Below, piece by piece: positions 53,157-62,649 of a DNA stretch of 64,000 nt (position 1 is its first letter; the number at the start of each line of letters is the position of its first letter). The notes beneath the pieces were generated by a model that searched no databases, was not told the DNA's origin, and saw only the letters and a program-made list of their open reading frames with translations. The position numbers and the translations under genes were made by a program. Source of the stretch: Sphingomonas rubra (GTDB taxonomy: Bacteria; Pseudomonadota; Alphaproteobacteria; Sphingomonadales; Sphingomonadaceae); contig NZ_FOXP01000004.1 of NCBI RefSeq assembly GCF_900115745.1, positions 238,674 to 302,673 of the forward strand. Direction: 5' to 3'.

Positions 53157-53333
53157 CAGCAGCAACAGTCCGGCCACGGCGAGCGCCGAGCCGTAATTCA
53201 CCCATTGTTGCTGCCCGATCATGAAGCTGGACGCCGGCCAGGTGACGATGCCCCGGCCCTGGCCGATCCACAGCAATCCCATCAACGCCATCAAGGCGCC
53301 GAGTATCGCCATGATGCGACGCAGGGCCGGCAT
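53127..53333 (-). CDS. Small membrane protein
   Basis: 68 aa with two hydrophobic helices (about residues 5-23 and 45-63) and a basic RRLPRR end. The family is unknown to me. Its 3' end overlaps the 3' end of the kinase-like gene by 30 bp on the opposite strand. It lies 3 bp downstream of gltA on the same strand, so it may be co-transcribed with it. Confidence 0.65.
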   Translation of the reverse strand: MPALRRIMAILGALMALMGLLWIGQGRGIVTWPASSFMIGQQQWVNYGSALAVAGLLLLLLARRLPRR

Positions 53334-53336
53334 GCC

Positions 53337-54617
53337 TCAGCGCTCTCCGACGGGCACGTAGGAACGCTGCGTCGGCCCGGTGTAGAGCTGGCGCGGACGG
53401 CCGATCTTTTGGTCGGGATCGGTAATCATCTCGTTCCACTGCGCGACCCAGCCGACGGTACGGGCGAGCGCGAAGAGGACGGTGAACATCGACGTCGGGA
53501 AACCGATCGCGGACAGGATCACGCCCGAGTAGAAGTCGACGTTCGGGAACAGCTTCTTCTCGACAAAGTAATCGTCGTTGAGCGCGATCTCCTCCAGCCG
53601 CAGCGCCGTCTCGAACAGCGGGTCGTTGACCTTGAGCGCGTCGAACACCTCGCGCACTGTCTTCTGCATCACGGTCGCGCGCGGGTCGTAGTTCTTGTAG
53701 ACCCTGTGGCCGAAGCCCATCAGGCGGAACGGATCGTTCTTGTCCTTGGCACGGGCGATGTACTCGGGAATCTTGTCGGGTGTCCCGATCTCGCGCAGCA
53801 TGTTGAGGGCGGCCTCGTTGGCGCCGCCGTGCGCGGGGCCCCAGAGGCAGGCGATGCCCGCCGCGATGCACGCGAACGGGTTGGCGCCCGACGAACCCGC
53901 GAGACGAACGGTCGAGGTCGATGCGTTCTGCTCGTGATCGGCGTGGAGGATGAAGATCCGGTCCATCGCCTTCTCGACCGCCGGGTTGACCTCGTACGGC
54001 TCGGCGGGAACGCCGAAGGTCATGCGCAGGAAGTTGCCGGTGTAGCTCAGCGAATTGTCGGGGTAGAGGAAGGGCTGCCCGACGCTGTACTTGTACGCCA
54101 TCGCCGCGATCGTCGGCATCTTGGCGATCAGGCGGTGCGACGCGATCACGCGCTGCGCCGGATCGTGGATGTCGGTCGAATCGTGGTAGAAGGCCGACAG
54201 CGCGCCGACGACGCCGCACATGATCGCCATCGGATGCGCGTCGCGACGGAAGCCGCGGAAGAAGGTCGCCAGCTGCTCGTGCACCATGGTGTGGCGCGTG
54301 ATGGTGGTGTCGAACGTGGTCAGCTCGTCGGCGGACGGCAGCTCTCCGTTCAGGAGGAGATAGGCAACCTCCATGAAGCTGGAACTCTCGGCGAGTTCGC
54401 CGATGGGATAGCCGCGGTGAAGGAGCACGCCCTCGTCACCGTCGATGAAGGTCAGCTCCGACCGGCACGAGGCGGTCGAGGTGAAGCCCGGATCGTAGGT
54501 GAAGTCGCCGGTCTGGCCGTAGAGCTTGCGGATGTCGACGACATCGGGGCCGATCGTACCGGACAATACCGGATAATCGAAATCCTTACCGCCGAGGGAG
54601 AATGTGGCGTTTGTCAT
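53337..54617 (-). CDS. gltA: Citrate synthase
   Basis: Condenses oxaloacetate and acetyl-CoA, the entry to the TCA cycle. It has 426 aa, the hexameric proteobacterial type. It has [36 protein letters not shown] (catalytic His region) and [17 protein letters not shown] 54617 follows AAGGA; the in-frame upstream ATG at 54632 is less likely. It lies 11 bp downstream of gltX, in the same direction. Confidence 0.97.
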   Translation of the reverse strand: MTNATFSLGGKDFDYPVLSGTIGPDVVDIRKLYGQTGDFTYDPGFTSTASCRSELTFIDGDEGVLLHRGYPIGELAESSSFMEVAYLLLNGELPSADELTTFDTTITRHTMVHEQLATFFRGFRRDAHPMAIMCGVVGALSAFYHDSTDIHDPAQRVIASHRLIAKMPTIAAMAYKYSVGQPFLYPDNSLSYTGNFLRMTFGVPAEPYEVNPAVEKAMDRIFILHADHEQNASTSTVRLAGSSGANPFACIAAGIACLWGPAHGGANEAALNMLREIGTPDKIPEYIARAKDKNDPFRLMGFGHRVYKNYDPRATVMQKTVREVFDALKVNDPLFETALRLEEIALNDDYFVEKKLFPNVDFYSGVILSAIGFPTSMFTVLFALARTVGWVAQWNEMITDPDQKIGRPRQLYTGPTQRSYVPVGER

Positions 54618-54628
54618 GGCTGGTCCTT

Positions 54629-56038
54629 TCAAGCGGCTGCCCGGTCCGCGATGCGGGCCAGGCTTTCCTCGCGCCCTAGAAGGGCGAGCACGTCGAAGAT
54701 ACCGGGCGAGGTCTTGCGCCCGGTAAGCGCGGCGCGGAGCGGCTGCGCGACCTGGCCGAGCTTCACGCCCGCCTCCTCGGCCACGCGGCGTACCGCGGCT
54801 TCCAGCTGCTCCGTATCCCAGCCATCCAGCGCGTCAAGCGCGGCATGGGCGTGAGCAAGCAGGGTAGCGCCGTCAGCGGCGACGAGCGCGGCGGCGGCGT
54901 CCTCCATCGGCAGCGGGCGCGCGGCGAACAGGAAGCCGGCGCCATCGGCGAGTTCGTTGAGGTTGGCGGCGCGCGCCTTCAGCGCCGGCATCGCCTTCGT
55001 CAGCAACGCCACGTCCGAACCGGGTACGCGCGGCGCGACCAGTTCGGCGAGGCGCGCGTCGTCGGCGTCGCGGATGTACTTGCCGTTGAGATTCTCGAGC
55101 TTTTTCAGGTCGAAGCGCGACGGGCTCTTGCCGACCGCGGCGAGGTCGAACCACTCGACCGCCTGCGCGCGGGAGATCTTCTCCTCGTCCCCGTGGCCCC
55201 AACCGAGGCGAAGGAGGTAATTGTCGAGTGCCTCAGGCAAGATCCCGAGTTCGTCGCGATACGCCTCAATCCCGACGGCGCCGTGGCGCTTCGACAGCTT
55301 GGCGCCGTCCGAGCCGTGGATCAGCGGGATGTGGGCGTAGACCGGCTCGGGCCAGCCCATCGCGCGGTAGATCGGCAGCTGCCGGAAGGCGTTGTTGAGA
55401 TGGTCGTCGCCGCGGATGACGTGAGTGACGCCCATGTCGTGATCGTCGACGACGACCGCCAGCATGTAGGTCGGCGTGCCGTCCGAGCGGAGCAGGACGA
55501 GGTCGTCCAACTCGGCGTTCTGGACGGTGACCGAGCCCTGGACACGGTCGTCGATCGTCGTCGCGCCTTCGCGCGGCGCGCGGAGACGAACGACGTAGGG
55601 CGTGCCTGGGGCGGCCTCGCCGCAGTCGCCGTCGCGCCAGGGCGAGCGGATGCGCAAGGGCTGCTTGGCCGCCTGCGCCGCCTCGCGCTGGGCAGCGATC
55701 TCCTCCTGCGTCATGTAGCAGCGATAGGCGTGGCCGCGCGCGATCAGTTCGTGGGCAATGGCGGCGTGGCGATCGGCACGGGCGAATTGGAACACCTCGT
55801 CGCCGTCCCAGTCGAGGCCGAGCCAGCGCAGGCCGGCCAGGATCGCGTCGATCGCCGCTTCCGTCGAACGGGCGCGGTCCGTATCTTCGATCCGCAGCAG
55901 GAACGTGCCGCCTTGCGCCTTTGCGTAGAGCCAGTTGAACAACGCGGTGCGCGCGCCGCCGATATGGAGAAAGCCGGTCGGCGACGGCGCGAAGCGCGTG
56001 ACGACCGGGGTGGTGGGCGTGTCAGATGTTGCGCTCAA
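54629..56038 (-). CDS. gltX: Glutamyl-tRNA synthetase
   Basis: Charges tRNA-Glu (and perhaps tRNA-Gln). It has 469 aa with the class I motifs [19 protein letters not shown] (HIGH equivalent) and [12 protein letters not shown] (KMSKS equivalent). The frame has no ATG or GTG near the N-terminus; TTG 56038 gives the expected start just before [11 protein letters not shown] and has GGGAG about nine bases upstream. Further open frame is a comEC shadow. Divergent from comEC. Confidence 0.95.
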   Translation of the reverse strand: MSATSDTPTTPVVTRFAPSPTGFLHIGGARTALFNWLYAKAQGGTFLLRIEDTDRARSTEAAIDAILAGLRWLGLDWDGDEVFQFARADRHAAIAHELIARGHAYRCYMTQEEIAAQREAAQAAKQPLRIRSPWRDGDCGEAAPGTPYVVRLRAPREGATTIDDRVQGSVTVQNAELDDLVLLRSDGTPTYMLAVVVDDHDMGVTHVIRGDDHLNNAFRQLPIYRAMGWPEPVYAHIPLIHGSDGAKLSKRHGAVGIEAYRDELGILPEALDNYLLRLGWGHGDEEKISRAQAVEWFDLAAVGKSPSRFDLKKLENLNGKYIRDADDARLAELVAPRVPGSDVALLTKAMPALKARAANLNELADGAGFLFAARPLPMEDAAAALVAADGATLLAHAHAALDALDGWDTEQLEAAVRRVAEEAGVKLGQVAQPLRAALTGRKTSPGIFDVLALLGREESLARIADRAAA

Positions 56039-56066
56039 CCGCGCATGCTCCCAAGCTTCGTGTGTG

Positions 56067-58277
56067 ATGGCCAGCTCAGCCGCCGCCGCCCCTAGCACGC
56101 ACCCCCGAGGGCGACAAATCCCCGCGTGGCGGAGCGTGGTCGAGCGACGGCTAGAGAAGGAGCGCGACCGGCTCGCCTTGTGGACGCCGGTGATGCTCGG
56201 CGTCGGCATCGCGCTGTGGTTCGTGCTTCCGCGTCCGGCGGAGTGGTGGGCGGCGGGGCTGGGTCTGATCGCGGTGGCCCTGGCGGGAGCGGCGCTCGGC
56301 CGGGGCGGCCGGGCATCGCGCGCGGTGCTGATCGGCGGGCTGGCGGCGGCGACGGGTCTCGCGTTGATGGCCTGGCGGGCGGATCGCGTCGCCGCGCCCG
56401 TGCTGGCGCGACCGCTGGTGGCCCGTTTCACGGCGGAGGTGGAACGGGTGCAGCCGTTGGCGGCGCGGGACTTGGTGCGATTGACATTGCGGCCGGTCGG
56501 GATGGGACAGGATGGCCGTGGGCGGGCGACGCCGTTGCCGCCGCGCGTTCGGGTCAACCTGGCCGAGGGCGACGTGGTGCCGGGTATCGGCACGGGCGCT
56601 ATCGTGCGGCTGCGCGCGCGGCTGATGCCGCCGCAGGGCGCGGCCGTGTCCGGCGCGTATGATTTCGCGCGCGTGGCGTGGTTCCAGGGGATCGGCGCCA
56701 CCGGTCGCGGCTTCGCGCCGGTGCAGCTGCTCCGCCCGGCGGCCGCGGAGCCGGGGATGCGGGCGGCGTTGAGCGCGCATGTCACGGCGCGGCTGGACGG
56801 CAGCGTCGGCGGCATCGCCGCGGCGCTGGCGACGGGCGACGTGGGCGCCATCGCCGAGGCGGACGCGGAGGCGATGCGGACGGCCGGGCTCGCGCACCTG
56901 CTGTCGGTCAGCGGGCTGCACATCACCGCGGTGGTCGGGGCGACGATGCTGATCGCGATGCGGCTGCTGGCGCTGATCCCCGCGCTGGCACTGCGCGTGC
57001 GTCTGCCGATCGTCGCCGGCGCGGCGGGGGCGGCGGCGGCGATCGGCTATACATTGCTGACCGGCGCGGAGGTTCCGACGATCCGCAGCTGCGTGGCGGC
57101 CTTGCTGGTCTTGGTCGCGCTGGCGCTGGGGCGCGAGGCGATGACGCTGCGGCTGGTGGCGACGGGCGCGTTGGCGGTGCTGTTGTGCTGGCCCGAGTCG
57201 CTGACGGGAGCAAGTTTCCAATTATCCTTCGCCGCGATCACCGCGATCGTGGCGCTGCACGAGCACCCCCGGGTACGGCGTTTCGGCCAGGTGCGGGACG
57301 AGAACGCACTACGCCGCCTGGCGCGGAATGCCGTGCTGCTGCTCCTCACCGGCATCGTCGTCGAGGCGGCGCTGATGCCGATCGCGGTGTACCATTTCCA
57401 CAAGGCGGGCATGTACGGGGCGGTCGCCAACATCGTGGCGATCCCCCTGACGACCTTCGTCATCATGCCGCTGGAGGTGGTCGCGCTGCTGCTCGATCTG
57501 GTCGGCCTGGGGGCGCCCGCCTGGTGGCTGACCGGTCTCGCGATACGTCTGCTGCTCGGTCTGGCGCACTGGGTCGCGGCGGCACCGGGCGCGGTATCGG
57601 CCTGGCCGTTGATGCCGACCGGCGCGTTCGCGGCGATCGTGCTGGGTGGGGCGTGGATTGCATTGTGGCGAAGCGATTGGCGGCGATGGGGCGTGTTGCC
57701 GATCGCGGCCGGCATCGCCTGGGCCGCCACGACGCCGCCGCCCGACCTGCTGGTGAGCGGCGACGGCCGCCACGTGGCGCTGCGTACCGCGGATGGCGAG
57801 CTGGCGCTGCTGCGCGACCGCACGGGCGATTACATGCGCGACGTGATGGCCGCGAACGGCGGAGTCGCCGAGCCCGGCCTGATGTCGGAAGGCGGGGGAC
57901 GCTGCTCGCCCGACCTGTGCGTGGCCGAGGTGCGGCGGGGTGCCCGGATGTGGCGCGTGCTGATGACGCGCAGCGCCTATCCGGTGCCGTGGCGGGAACT
58001 GGTCGCCGCCTGCCGGGCGGCCGACATCGTCGTCAGCGACCGACGCCTGCCGCGCAGGTGCACGCCGCGCTGGCTGCGGCTCGACCGCGTGGAACTGGCG
58101 CGGCGCGGCGGGGTGGCGGTGACGTTCGCCGGCGGCTGGGTGACGACGGTGCGCGATCCCGCCGATCGTCACCCCTGGCTGGTGCCGCCCCCGGTCGATC
58201 AGCCCGGCACCATGGCCGCGAGCAGCCGGTCGATGTCGACGGTGGCAAAGGCGGTATATTCGTCGGCGACGCCGTAG
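56067..58277 (+). CDS. comEC: ComEC/Rec2 family DNA-uptake channel protein
   Basis: 736-aa inner-membrane protein for single-stranded DNA uptake in competence. An N-terminal DUF4131 region with two or three helices precedes the competence domain, with [38 protein letters not shown] and [20 protein letters not shown]. The C-terminal 150 residues are a remnant of the lactamase-like domain without zinc ligands, as is common in alphaproteobacteria. Its last 79 bp overlap the GH130 gene on the other strand. Confidence 0.9.
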   Translation: MASSAAAAPSTHPRGRQIPAWRSVVERRLEKERDRLALWTPVMLGVGIALWFVLPRPAEWWAAGLGLIAVALAGAALGRGGRASRAVLIGGLAAATGLALMAWRADRVAAPVLARPLVARFTAEVERVQPLAARDLVRLTLRPVGMGQDGRGRATPLPPRVRVNLAEGDVVPGIGTGAIVRLRARLMPPQGAAVSGAYDFARVAWFQGIGATGRGFAPVQLLRPAAAEPGMRAALSAHVTARLDGSVGGIAAALATGDVGAIAEADAEAMRTAGLAHLLSVSGLHITAVVGATMLIAMRLLALIPALALRVRLPIVAGAAGAAAAIGYTLLTGAEVPTIRSCVAALLVLVALALGREAMTLRLVATGALAVLLCWPESLTGASFQLSFAAITAIVALHEHPRVRRFGQVRDENALRRLARNAVLLLLTGIVVEAALMPIAVYHFHKAGMYGAVANIVAIPLTTFVIMPLEVVALLLDLVGLGAPAWWLTGLAIRLLLGLAHWVAAAPGAVSAWPLMPTGAFAAIVLGGAWIALWRSDWRRWGVLPIAAGIAWAATTPPPDLLVSGDGRHVALRTADGELALLRDRTGDYMRDVMAANGGVAEPGLMSEGGGRCSPDLCVAEVRRGARMWRVLMTRSAYPVPWRELVAACRAADIVVSDRRLPRRCTPRWLRLDRVELARRGGVAVTFAGGWVTTVRDPADRHPWLVPPPVDQPGTMAASSRSMSTVAKAVYSSATP

Positions 58278-59512
58278 GGCAGTAGCAGCGTGCGGCCCCG
58301 CACCAGCCCGCCGCAGCTATAGACGACGTTGGGCACGTAGCCGTCGCGGTCGGCCGGCCCCGGCTCCAGCAGCGGCACCGCCATGCGCGCGATCACGCGC
58401 GACGGATCGTCGCGGTCGAGCAGCGCTGCGCCCATGCAGTAATTGCGCACCACACCGACGCCGTGGGTCAGCACCAGCCAGCCCTCGTCGATCTCCAGCG
58501 GCGAGCCGCAATTGCCGATCTGCACGAACTCCCAGGGGTAGCGAGGACCCATCAGCTTGCCGACCTCCTCCCAGGCGAGGAGATCGTCGGACGAGAACAG
58601 CCACAGATTCTCGTTATCCTGCCTGCCCAGTGCCAGATAGCGGCCATTGATGGGGCGGGGGAACAGCGCCATGCCCTTGGCCTTGCCCAGCTTGCCGGTA
58701 ACGGGCCGCATCTTGAAAGTGCGGAAATCGTCCGTCTGGAGCAGCTCCTGCCGAACGCCGGCGGCGCCCAGCGCGGTGAAGGTGCCTGCGTAGCTGCGCG
58801 GATTGTCCGGAAACGCGAAGGGGGTGAGCCGTAGGTCCTCGATGCCGCGGCTCTGGCTCTCGATGATCGGAAACAGCACCGTTTCCGAAGGATCGCGGCT
58901 GCCGTGACAGTTGAGCTGGATCGTCTCCGCGTCCGCCCAGCCGACCGGGGTCTCCTGCACGGGTGGGACGGAGGTGGGGCTCGGCTCGTCCACGGTGACG
59001 CTGCCGTCGGCGGCCCAGGTGCCCGTCCGGAACGTCACGGACGAGAGATGGCCCTCACCGATGCCGCGCAGCGAGAACAGGAAGCGGGTGGCTCCATCGC
59101 TCGTGTCCTGCACCGGGTGGGGTACCACGCTGGGGTTGAACAGCGCGGCCGACTCAAAGGAATATTCGGCGGAGAAATAGGCGCCGATCAATACCCGCTG
59201 CTCGGGCGTGACCCCGGCACCCTCCGGCACCAGTCCGGCGACCTCCTTGAAGCGGCGCTCCAGCATCGGCAGCACGTCGCGGTGGCGCTCGTCCAGCGAC
59301 AGGCGGACGCGCTCCAGTTCCAGATGCACCTCCTTCTCGCCGAGCGCGAGCAGCCGCGCGATGATCCGTTCGCCGCGCGGATGACCGGGGGTGGCGTAAT
59401 CGGCCGGGTCGGAGGGTACGAACGGCCGCACCACCGTGCGCGTCGGATCGGGGCGCAGCACGATCGGCAGCGGGGTGACGAGCGACGGATCGGGCGAAAT
59501 GGTGGCGGGCAT
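58199..59512 (-). CDS. Glycoside hydrolase family 130-like protein (mannoside phosphorylase type)
   Basis: 437 aa, five-bladed beta-propeller pattern. Segments such as AALFNPSVVPHP, FLFSLRGIGEGHLSSVTFRT, WEFVQIGNCGSPLEIDEGWL and THGVGVVRNYCMGAALLD fit the GH130/DUF377 family, which phosphorolyses beta-mannosides or related linkages. Members of this long form have an N-terminal helical extension, as here (about residues 1-90). No sugar genes adjoin it, so the substrate is open. Confidence 0.85.
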   Translation of the reverse strand: MPATISPDPSLVTPLPIVLRPDPTRTVVRPFVPSDPADYATPGHPRGERIIARLLALGEKEVHLELERVRLSLDERHRDVLPMLERRFKEVAGLVPEGAGVTPEQRVLIGAYFSAEYSFESAALFNPSVVPHPVQDTSDGATRFLFSLRGIGEGHLSSVTFRTGTWAADGSVTVDEPSPTSVPPVQETPVGWADAETIQLNCHGSRDPSETVLFPIIESQSRGIEDLRLTPFAFPDNPRSYAGTFTALGAAGVRQELLQTDDFRTFKMRPVTGKLGKAKGMALFPRPINGRYLALGRQDNENLWLFSSDDLLAWEEVGKLMGPRYPWEFVQIGNCGSPLEIDEGWLVLTHGVGVVRNYCMGAALLDRDDPSRVIARMAVPLLEPGPADRDGYVPNVVYSCGGLVRGRTLLLPYGVADEYTAFATVDIDRLLAAMVPG

Positions 59513-59617
59513 CGGGTCTCCTTGGTCGTCGTTGCGCCGACGATCCTATTTGAACGCACGTGGAAGGGGGTGGTGCCGACCGCGGTTCGCGGGCAGGGAA
59601 GCAAGAATGGAGAACCG

Positions 59618-60157
59618 ATGACCCTCCCCGACCGCGCGCCTGCGCCCGCCATCGACGGTGCGACCTTTCGCAAGGTTCTCGGCCATTATCCGACGGGCGT
59701 GTGCGTGGTGACGGCGATCGACGGGGGCGGGCAGCCCTGCGGCCTGACGGTGGGATCGTTCACCAGCGTCTCGCTCGATCCGCCGTTGGTCGCCTTCTTT
59801 CCGGACAAGGGATCGAGCAGTTGGCCACGTATCGCCGCGGCCGGGCGGTTCTGCGTCAACGTGCTGGGCAGCGGGCAGGAGGCGGTGTGCCGCCGCTTCG
59901 CCGCGCGCGGCGCGGACAAATTCGCCGGCGTGTCGCACCGGTTGTCGGCGGGGGGGTCGCCGATCCTGGACGGTGTGATCGCCTGGATCGATTGTGCACT
60001 CCACGCCGTGCACGAAGCGGGCGACCATTACATCGTGCTGGGGCGGGTGATCGAACTGGACATCGAGCGCGCGGGCCGGCCGCTGCTCTTCTTCCGCGGC
60101 CGCTACGGCGCCTTCGTACCGCTGGACGACGGCGAGCGGGTGGCCGATCGGGCCTGA
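59618..60157 (+). CDS. Flavin reductase family protein
   Basis: 179 aa, the FMN-binding split-barrel type that supplies reduced flavin to monooxygenases. It has FRKVLGHYPTGVCVVTAIDG, LTVGSFTSVSLDPPLVAFFP and FCVNVLGSGQEAVCRRFA. ATG 59618 lies just after GGAGAACC; the open frame upstream is a shadow. It is divergent from the GH130 gene. No monooxygenase gene adjoins it. Confidence 0.93.
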   Translation: MTLPDRAPAPAIDGATFRKVLGHYPTGVCVVTAIDGGGQPCGLTVGSFTSVSLDPPLVAFFPDKGSSSWPRIAAAGRFCVNVLGSGQEAVCRRFAARGADKFAGVSHRLSAGGSPILDGVIAWIDCALHAVHEAGDHYIVLGRVIELDIERAGRPLLFFRGRYGAFVPLDDGERVADRA

Positions 60158-60338
60158 ACTGCCTAGATCAACGGGTATGACCAACACTCTGGTCAACCGG
60201 CCGGGCTCCCGCCGTTCCTCGCGATCATCCCCGACGGCGTCCTCCCCGCGCTGAAGCAGCCGGTCGCCGGGCACACTGACAGCTTCGCCGAGGCGTCGAT
60301 GCCGTTGGAGTGCGCCGACGCGCAGATCGACGCCCTAT

Positions 60339-60470
60339 GATCCGCGGGGACGGTTTGGCGAAGAAATCCTGTCGCACGGAGCAATACGTCGGGCGGCGAA
60401 CAGCTTTCGCGCGTTCCGGGGTCGCGATCCCGATCCCACCGCGATGCTGATCCGCCACGGCCTGCTCTGA
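60339..60470 (+). pseudogene. Remnant of an M3 family peptidase (Dcp-like), C-terminal end only
   Basis: The frame ending in TGA at 60468-60470 reads YDPRGRFGEEILSHG, then NSFRAFRGRDPDPTAMLIRH with GLL at the end. This is the last 45 residues of the M3 peptidyl-dipeptidase family (typical FRxFRGRxPxxxALLxxxGL). No start and no catalytic HExxH domain lie upstream, only a short unrelated-looking open stretch after the flavin reductase. The rest of the 60158-60571 gap holds nothing I recognise. Confidence 0.75.
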
Positions 60471-60571
60471 TGGGCGATGATTTGGCCAGCGGATCGGCGC
60501 GGGATGTAGCCTGATCCGCCGCTGGGCGTGATCGGGAGGCGGACGACGGCGGTGCGCCTTACGCCGTTGAC

Positions 60572-60931
60572 TTACTTCTGGCGGGCCTTCCGCGCCGCGT
60601 AGCGCGCGTCGCGGGCTGCCTTCAGCTCGGCAGCGGTCGGCAGGTTGGGCGGACGCTTGGCAGCGGCGGCTGCCTCGGCGGCGGCTTCCGCCTCGGCGCG
60701 TGCGCGCTCGCGCGCTGCCTCGCGATCCGCCTTCTCCTGCTCGATCGCGGCGCGGCGCGCGGCCTGACGCTCGGCCTCGACCGCCTCCTTCGCCTCGCGC
60801 GCAGCCTGCCGGGCGGCGGCGACGGCGGGATCTGGCGCGGGCTTGTTGCGCAGCAGCTCGAGCGCGCGCGCCTTGGCGTCGCGGGCCGCGGCGGCACGCT
60901 GGTTGAAATCGGGGGCCTTGAACGCTGCCAT
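60572..60931 (-). CDS. DUF6481-like charged helical protein
   Basis: 119 aa, dominated by Ala, Arg, Glu and Lys (EAKEAVEAERQAARRAAIEQ, then EKADREAARERARAEA), so a single long helix or coiled coil, with LPTAAELKAARDARYAARK at the end. The FKAPDFNQRAAAARDAKARA start suggests DUF6481, seen in sphingomonads. Function unknown. ATG 60931 is the natural start; the frame upstream enters the tRNA fragment region. Confidence 0.7.
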   Translation of the reverse strand: MAAFKAPDFNQRAAAARDAKARALELLRNKPAPDPAVAAARQAAREAKEAVEAERQAARRAAIEQEKADREAARERARAEAEAAAEAAAAAKRPPNLPTAAELKAARDARYAARKARQK

Positions 60932-61032
60932 GCTGTTATCCGTTGCGCGACGCCGAGGGCCGCAGGGAAATGTTGCCGGCCGAAGCCATAGCACAACGGC
61001 TTCGCGATTGCTCGCGAAGCCGTTGAAAAAAC

Positions 61033-61077
61033 TGGTGGACGCACTTGGGCTCGAACCAAGGACCCGCTGATTAAGAG
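61033..61077 (-). tRNA. 3' half of a tRNA-Lys(CTT) gene; probable attachment site, not functional
   Basis: Read on the minus strand, the 45 bases run from the anticodon loop CTCTTAA (anticodon CTT), through the 3' anticodon stem TCAGC, variable loop, T arm CTTGG-TTCGAGC-CCAAG and acceptor strand, to an encoded CCA at 61035-61033. To the right, the required GCTGA stem and the D arm and 5' acceptor strand are absent. This is what is left at the far end when an element integrates at the anticodon loop of a tRNA gene. Confidence 0.85.
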
Positions 61078-61218
61078 GTCCCGTCCGGCGCGTCACCTGC
61101 GGCCCGCATCGCGCCGTTTTCGACCGTTGTCAACCGTTTGCTGAAGTCCGTCGGGCCAGAGGCCAGTACGTCGCTCGTCGAGCGAGCCGCAGCAGCCTGA
61201 ACCGGGCCAAGGGGCCGG

Positions 61219-61264
61219 TTAGGGGAAAAAACGGGGGTGGGCTGGGGAGGGAGGAAGGGGAGGA
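61219..61264 (+). other. Purine-rich tract with a G-quadruplex motif
   Basis: The plus strand is almost all purine from AGGGGAAAAAAC at 61221 to AGGGGAGGAT at 61264. Within it, 61233-61251 has four runs of three or more G separated by one or two bases. It lies in the 321-bp gene-free stretch between the tRNA fragment and the first island gene (61078-61398), which otherwise contains only the terminator. Confidence 0.6.
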
Positions 61265-61331
61265 TACGCCAACGTGTACGCTCGCGGTCCTCGTAGCCAC
61301 CATCACGGCGCCGCAGGTCAGCCAGATACAG

Positions 61332-61361
61332 AAAAAACCCGATCGGTACAAACCGATCGGG
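61332..61361 (-). terminator. Rho-independent terminator of the first island gene
   Basis: On the minus strand a perfect 10-bp stem (CCCGATCGGT with ACCGATCGGG) around a four-base TTGT loop is followed directly by TTTTTT. It lies 38 bp beyond the stop of the leftward gene at 61399, so it ends that transcript before the tRNA fragment. Confidence 0.92.
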
Positions 61362-61398
61362 CCTCCTACAGGGTGTCCAGCGTCGTACGGTGCGTTCT

Positions 61399-62586
61399 TC
61401 AGCACTGATCCTGGAACTGGATCGCAGCGCAGGCTCGCGCAAATTGCGGCTTGAGGTAGTAGACCGCCCTTCGCACGTGCTTGTTTAACGGGCCGTCTGG
61501 ACCCGTCAGCCCATTGAGGTCGCGCCGGATGGCGTGTCGGGCATGCAGGCCGCCGGCATCAAAGAAGCCCACTGAAAGGAATGCGTTAATCGCGGACTGG
61601 GCCGTCTCGGCAGCCACTTGCGAGAAGGGGCCGTGCCCCTTGCCGCCGCCCCATGCGCGTTCGATCAGCGGTCGCAGCGCGATGATGAGGGTAATCGTAG
61701 AGGCCTCACCGCCGAGAGCGATTGAGACGTGCCGCTCCAGCTGGTCCAGCCTGGCGGAAGCCGCGATGAGGAAGTGGAGGGTCAACTGCCGCACACCGTC
61801 GGCGCTGAACTTCTCGCGCCTCACGCCGGTCAGCTTGTTCATTTTGACTCGGCTGGGGCAGCACGCCTTCAGCCGCAGGGTTGCTGCGTCCTTGGGATAG
61901 GCCTTGTCCTCTGGCCCGTTCGCGTGAGTGATGAAGCGTAGCGTGGGGATGCCGTCGCGCTCTTCGCAACTCAGGCGCTCGTACTCGTCCCAGCGCCGCT
62001 CGACCGTGCCGCACATGGTGGCGTGCTGAACGATCCGGATGTCGGACACCGAGTCGGCGGTGCTGTAATCCCGGCAGGCTTCGCCCGCCTTGAGCCACAG
62101 CTCGCCCGGCAGCCAGCTCTCGCCGAAGGCCGCTTGTAGCGCGTCGAGTACGTAGTGAGCGGCCTCTTCCAGCGTGCCGAGCTGAAGCTGAAGCGCCTCG
62201 GCCGTGTGATGCTGGCTGCCGATCAGATTGACTGTGCCGTCGAAGCTTGCCGTGTCGGGCGAGAGACCGAGCACCCCGCGCATCATCTTGAGGCCGTTGC
62301 ATTGGATCGAACAGCGGTTGCCGAATACGAGATTGTCGCCGTCGAGGTGCAGATGCAGATCGATCCGCAGCTCTCCGGCGGGCTGGTCGTCGTCGGTGAC
62401 GAGGTGGAGGGTGACCTGGGCGTAACCCTCCGCACTTCTCTTGCTCGGCGTCGTAACCTCGCCGATCTTGAACAAGCACGAGATAAGGCGGCGTAACGTC
62501 CGCCGCCCTGACCCAACCAGGACGGCCGTGAACCCGAACACCAGCCGATCGGCCAGCGCTTCGGGGGAGCTAATTACATTGGTCAT
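61399..62586 (-). CDS. Island protein of unknown function, possible replication or regulatory protein
   Basis: 395 aa that I cannot assign. No membrane helix or signal peptide. The N-terminal half has beta-rich segments (YAQVTLHLVTDDDQPAGELR, then IDLHLHLDGDNLVFGNRC); the C-terminal half is helical and basic. A Cys/His cluster (ATMCGTVERR, LKACCPSRVK) could bind metal. Codon use is less GC-biased at third positions than in the core genes. Palindromic operator-like repeats sit just upstream and a clean terminator downstream, so it is a single-gene unit. Confidence 0.7.
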   Translation of the reverse strand: MTNVISSPEALADRLVFGFTAVLVGSGRRTLRRLISCLFKIGEVTTPSKRSAEGYAQVTLHLVTDDDQPAGELRIDLHLHLDGDNLVFGNRCSIQCNGLKMMRGVLGLSPDTASFDGTVNLIGSQHHTAEALQLQLGTLEEAAHYVLDALQAAFGESWLPGELWLKAGEACRDYSTADSVSDIRIVQHATMCGTVERRWDEYERLSCEERDGIPTLRFITHANGPEDKAYPKDAATLRLKACCPSRVKMNKLTGVRREKFSADGVRQLTLHFLIAASARLDQLERHVSIALGGEASTITLIIALRPLIERAWGGGKGHGPFSQVAAETAQSAINAFLSVGFFDAGGLHARHAIRRDLNGLTGPDGPLNKHVRRAVYYLKPQFARACAAIQFQDQC

Positions 62587-62602
62587 GTGAAAACCCTGTC
62601 GG

Positions 62603-62649
62603 CGATCGGCGAGGCCGATCGATTAGAACTCGGCATCGGCGCTGCCGAT
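62603..62649. promoter_or_regulatory. Two operator-like palindromes upstream of the island gene
   Basis: Both sites have the form ATCGGC-N3-GCCGAT, with centres at 62612 and 62642, 30 bp or about three helical turns apart. The first extends to 8-bp arms (62603-62621). Each is followed by C-N-ATTA-N(0-1)-AAC, so the sites are also direct repeats of about 25 bp. They begin 17 bp before the ATG of the leftward gene, the place for an autoregulatory operator or iteron-like origin. Confidence 0.7.

Noticed and set aside
57750..58277. comEC as a truncated gene because the lactamase-like domain lacks zinc ligands
   Set aside because: Degenerate or missing lactamase domains are common in alphaproteobacterial ComEC, and the frame ends naturally.
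60178..60338. Short open stretch reading LPPFLAIIPDGVLPALKQ
   Set aside because: No start or ribosome site and no family that I recognise; it may be more gene debris.
61033..61077. Functional tRNA-Lys gene
   Set aside because: The D arm, the 5' acceptor strand and the 5' anticodon stem are missing to the right, so no cloverleaf can form. A group I intron was considered, but protein genes of a mobile element follow instead of a second tRNA half.
61129..61134. TTGACA on the minus strand as a -35 promoter box near the island edge
   Set aside because: The sequence 17 bp downstream (GATGCG) is a poor -10 box and only the tRNA fragment and a terminator region lie nearby.
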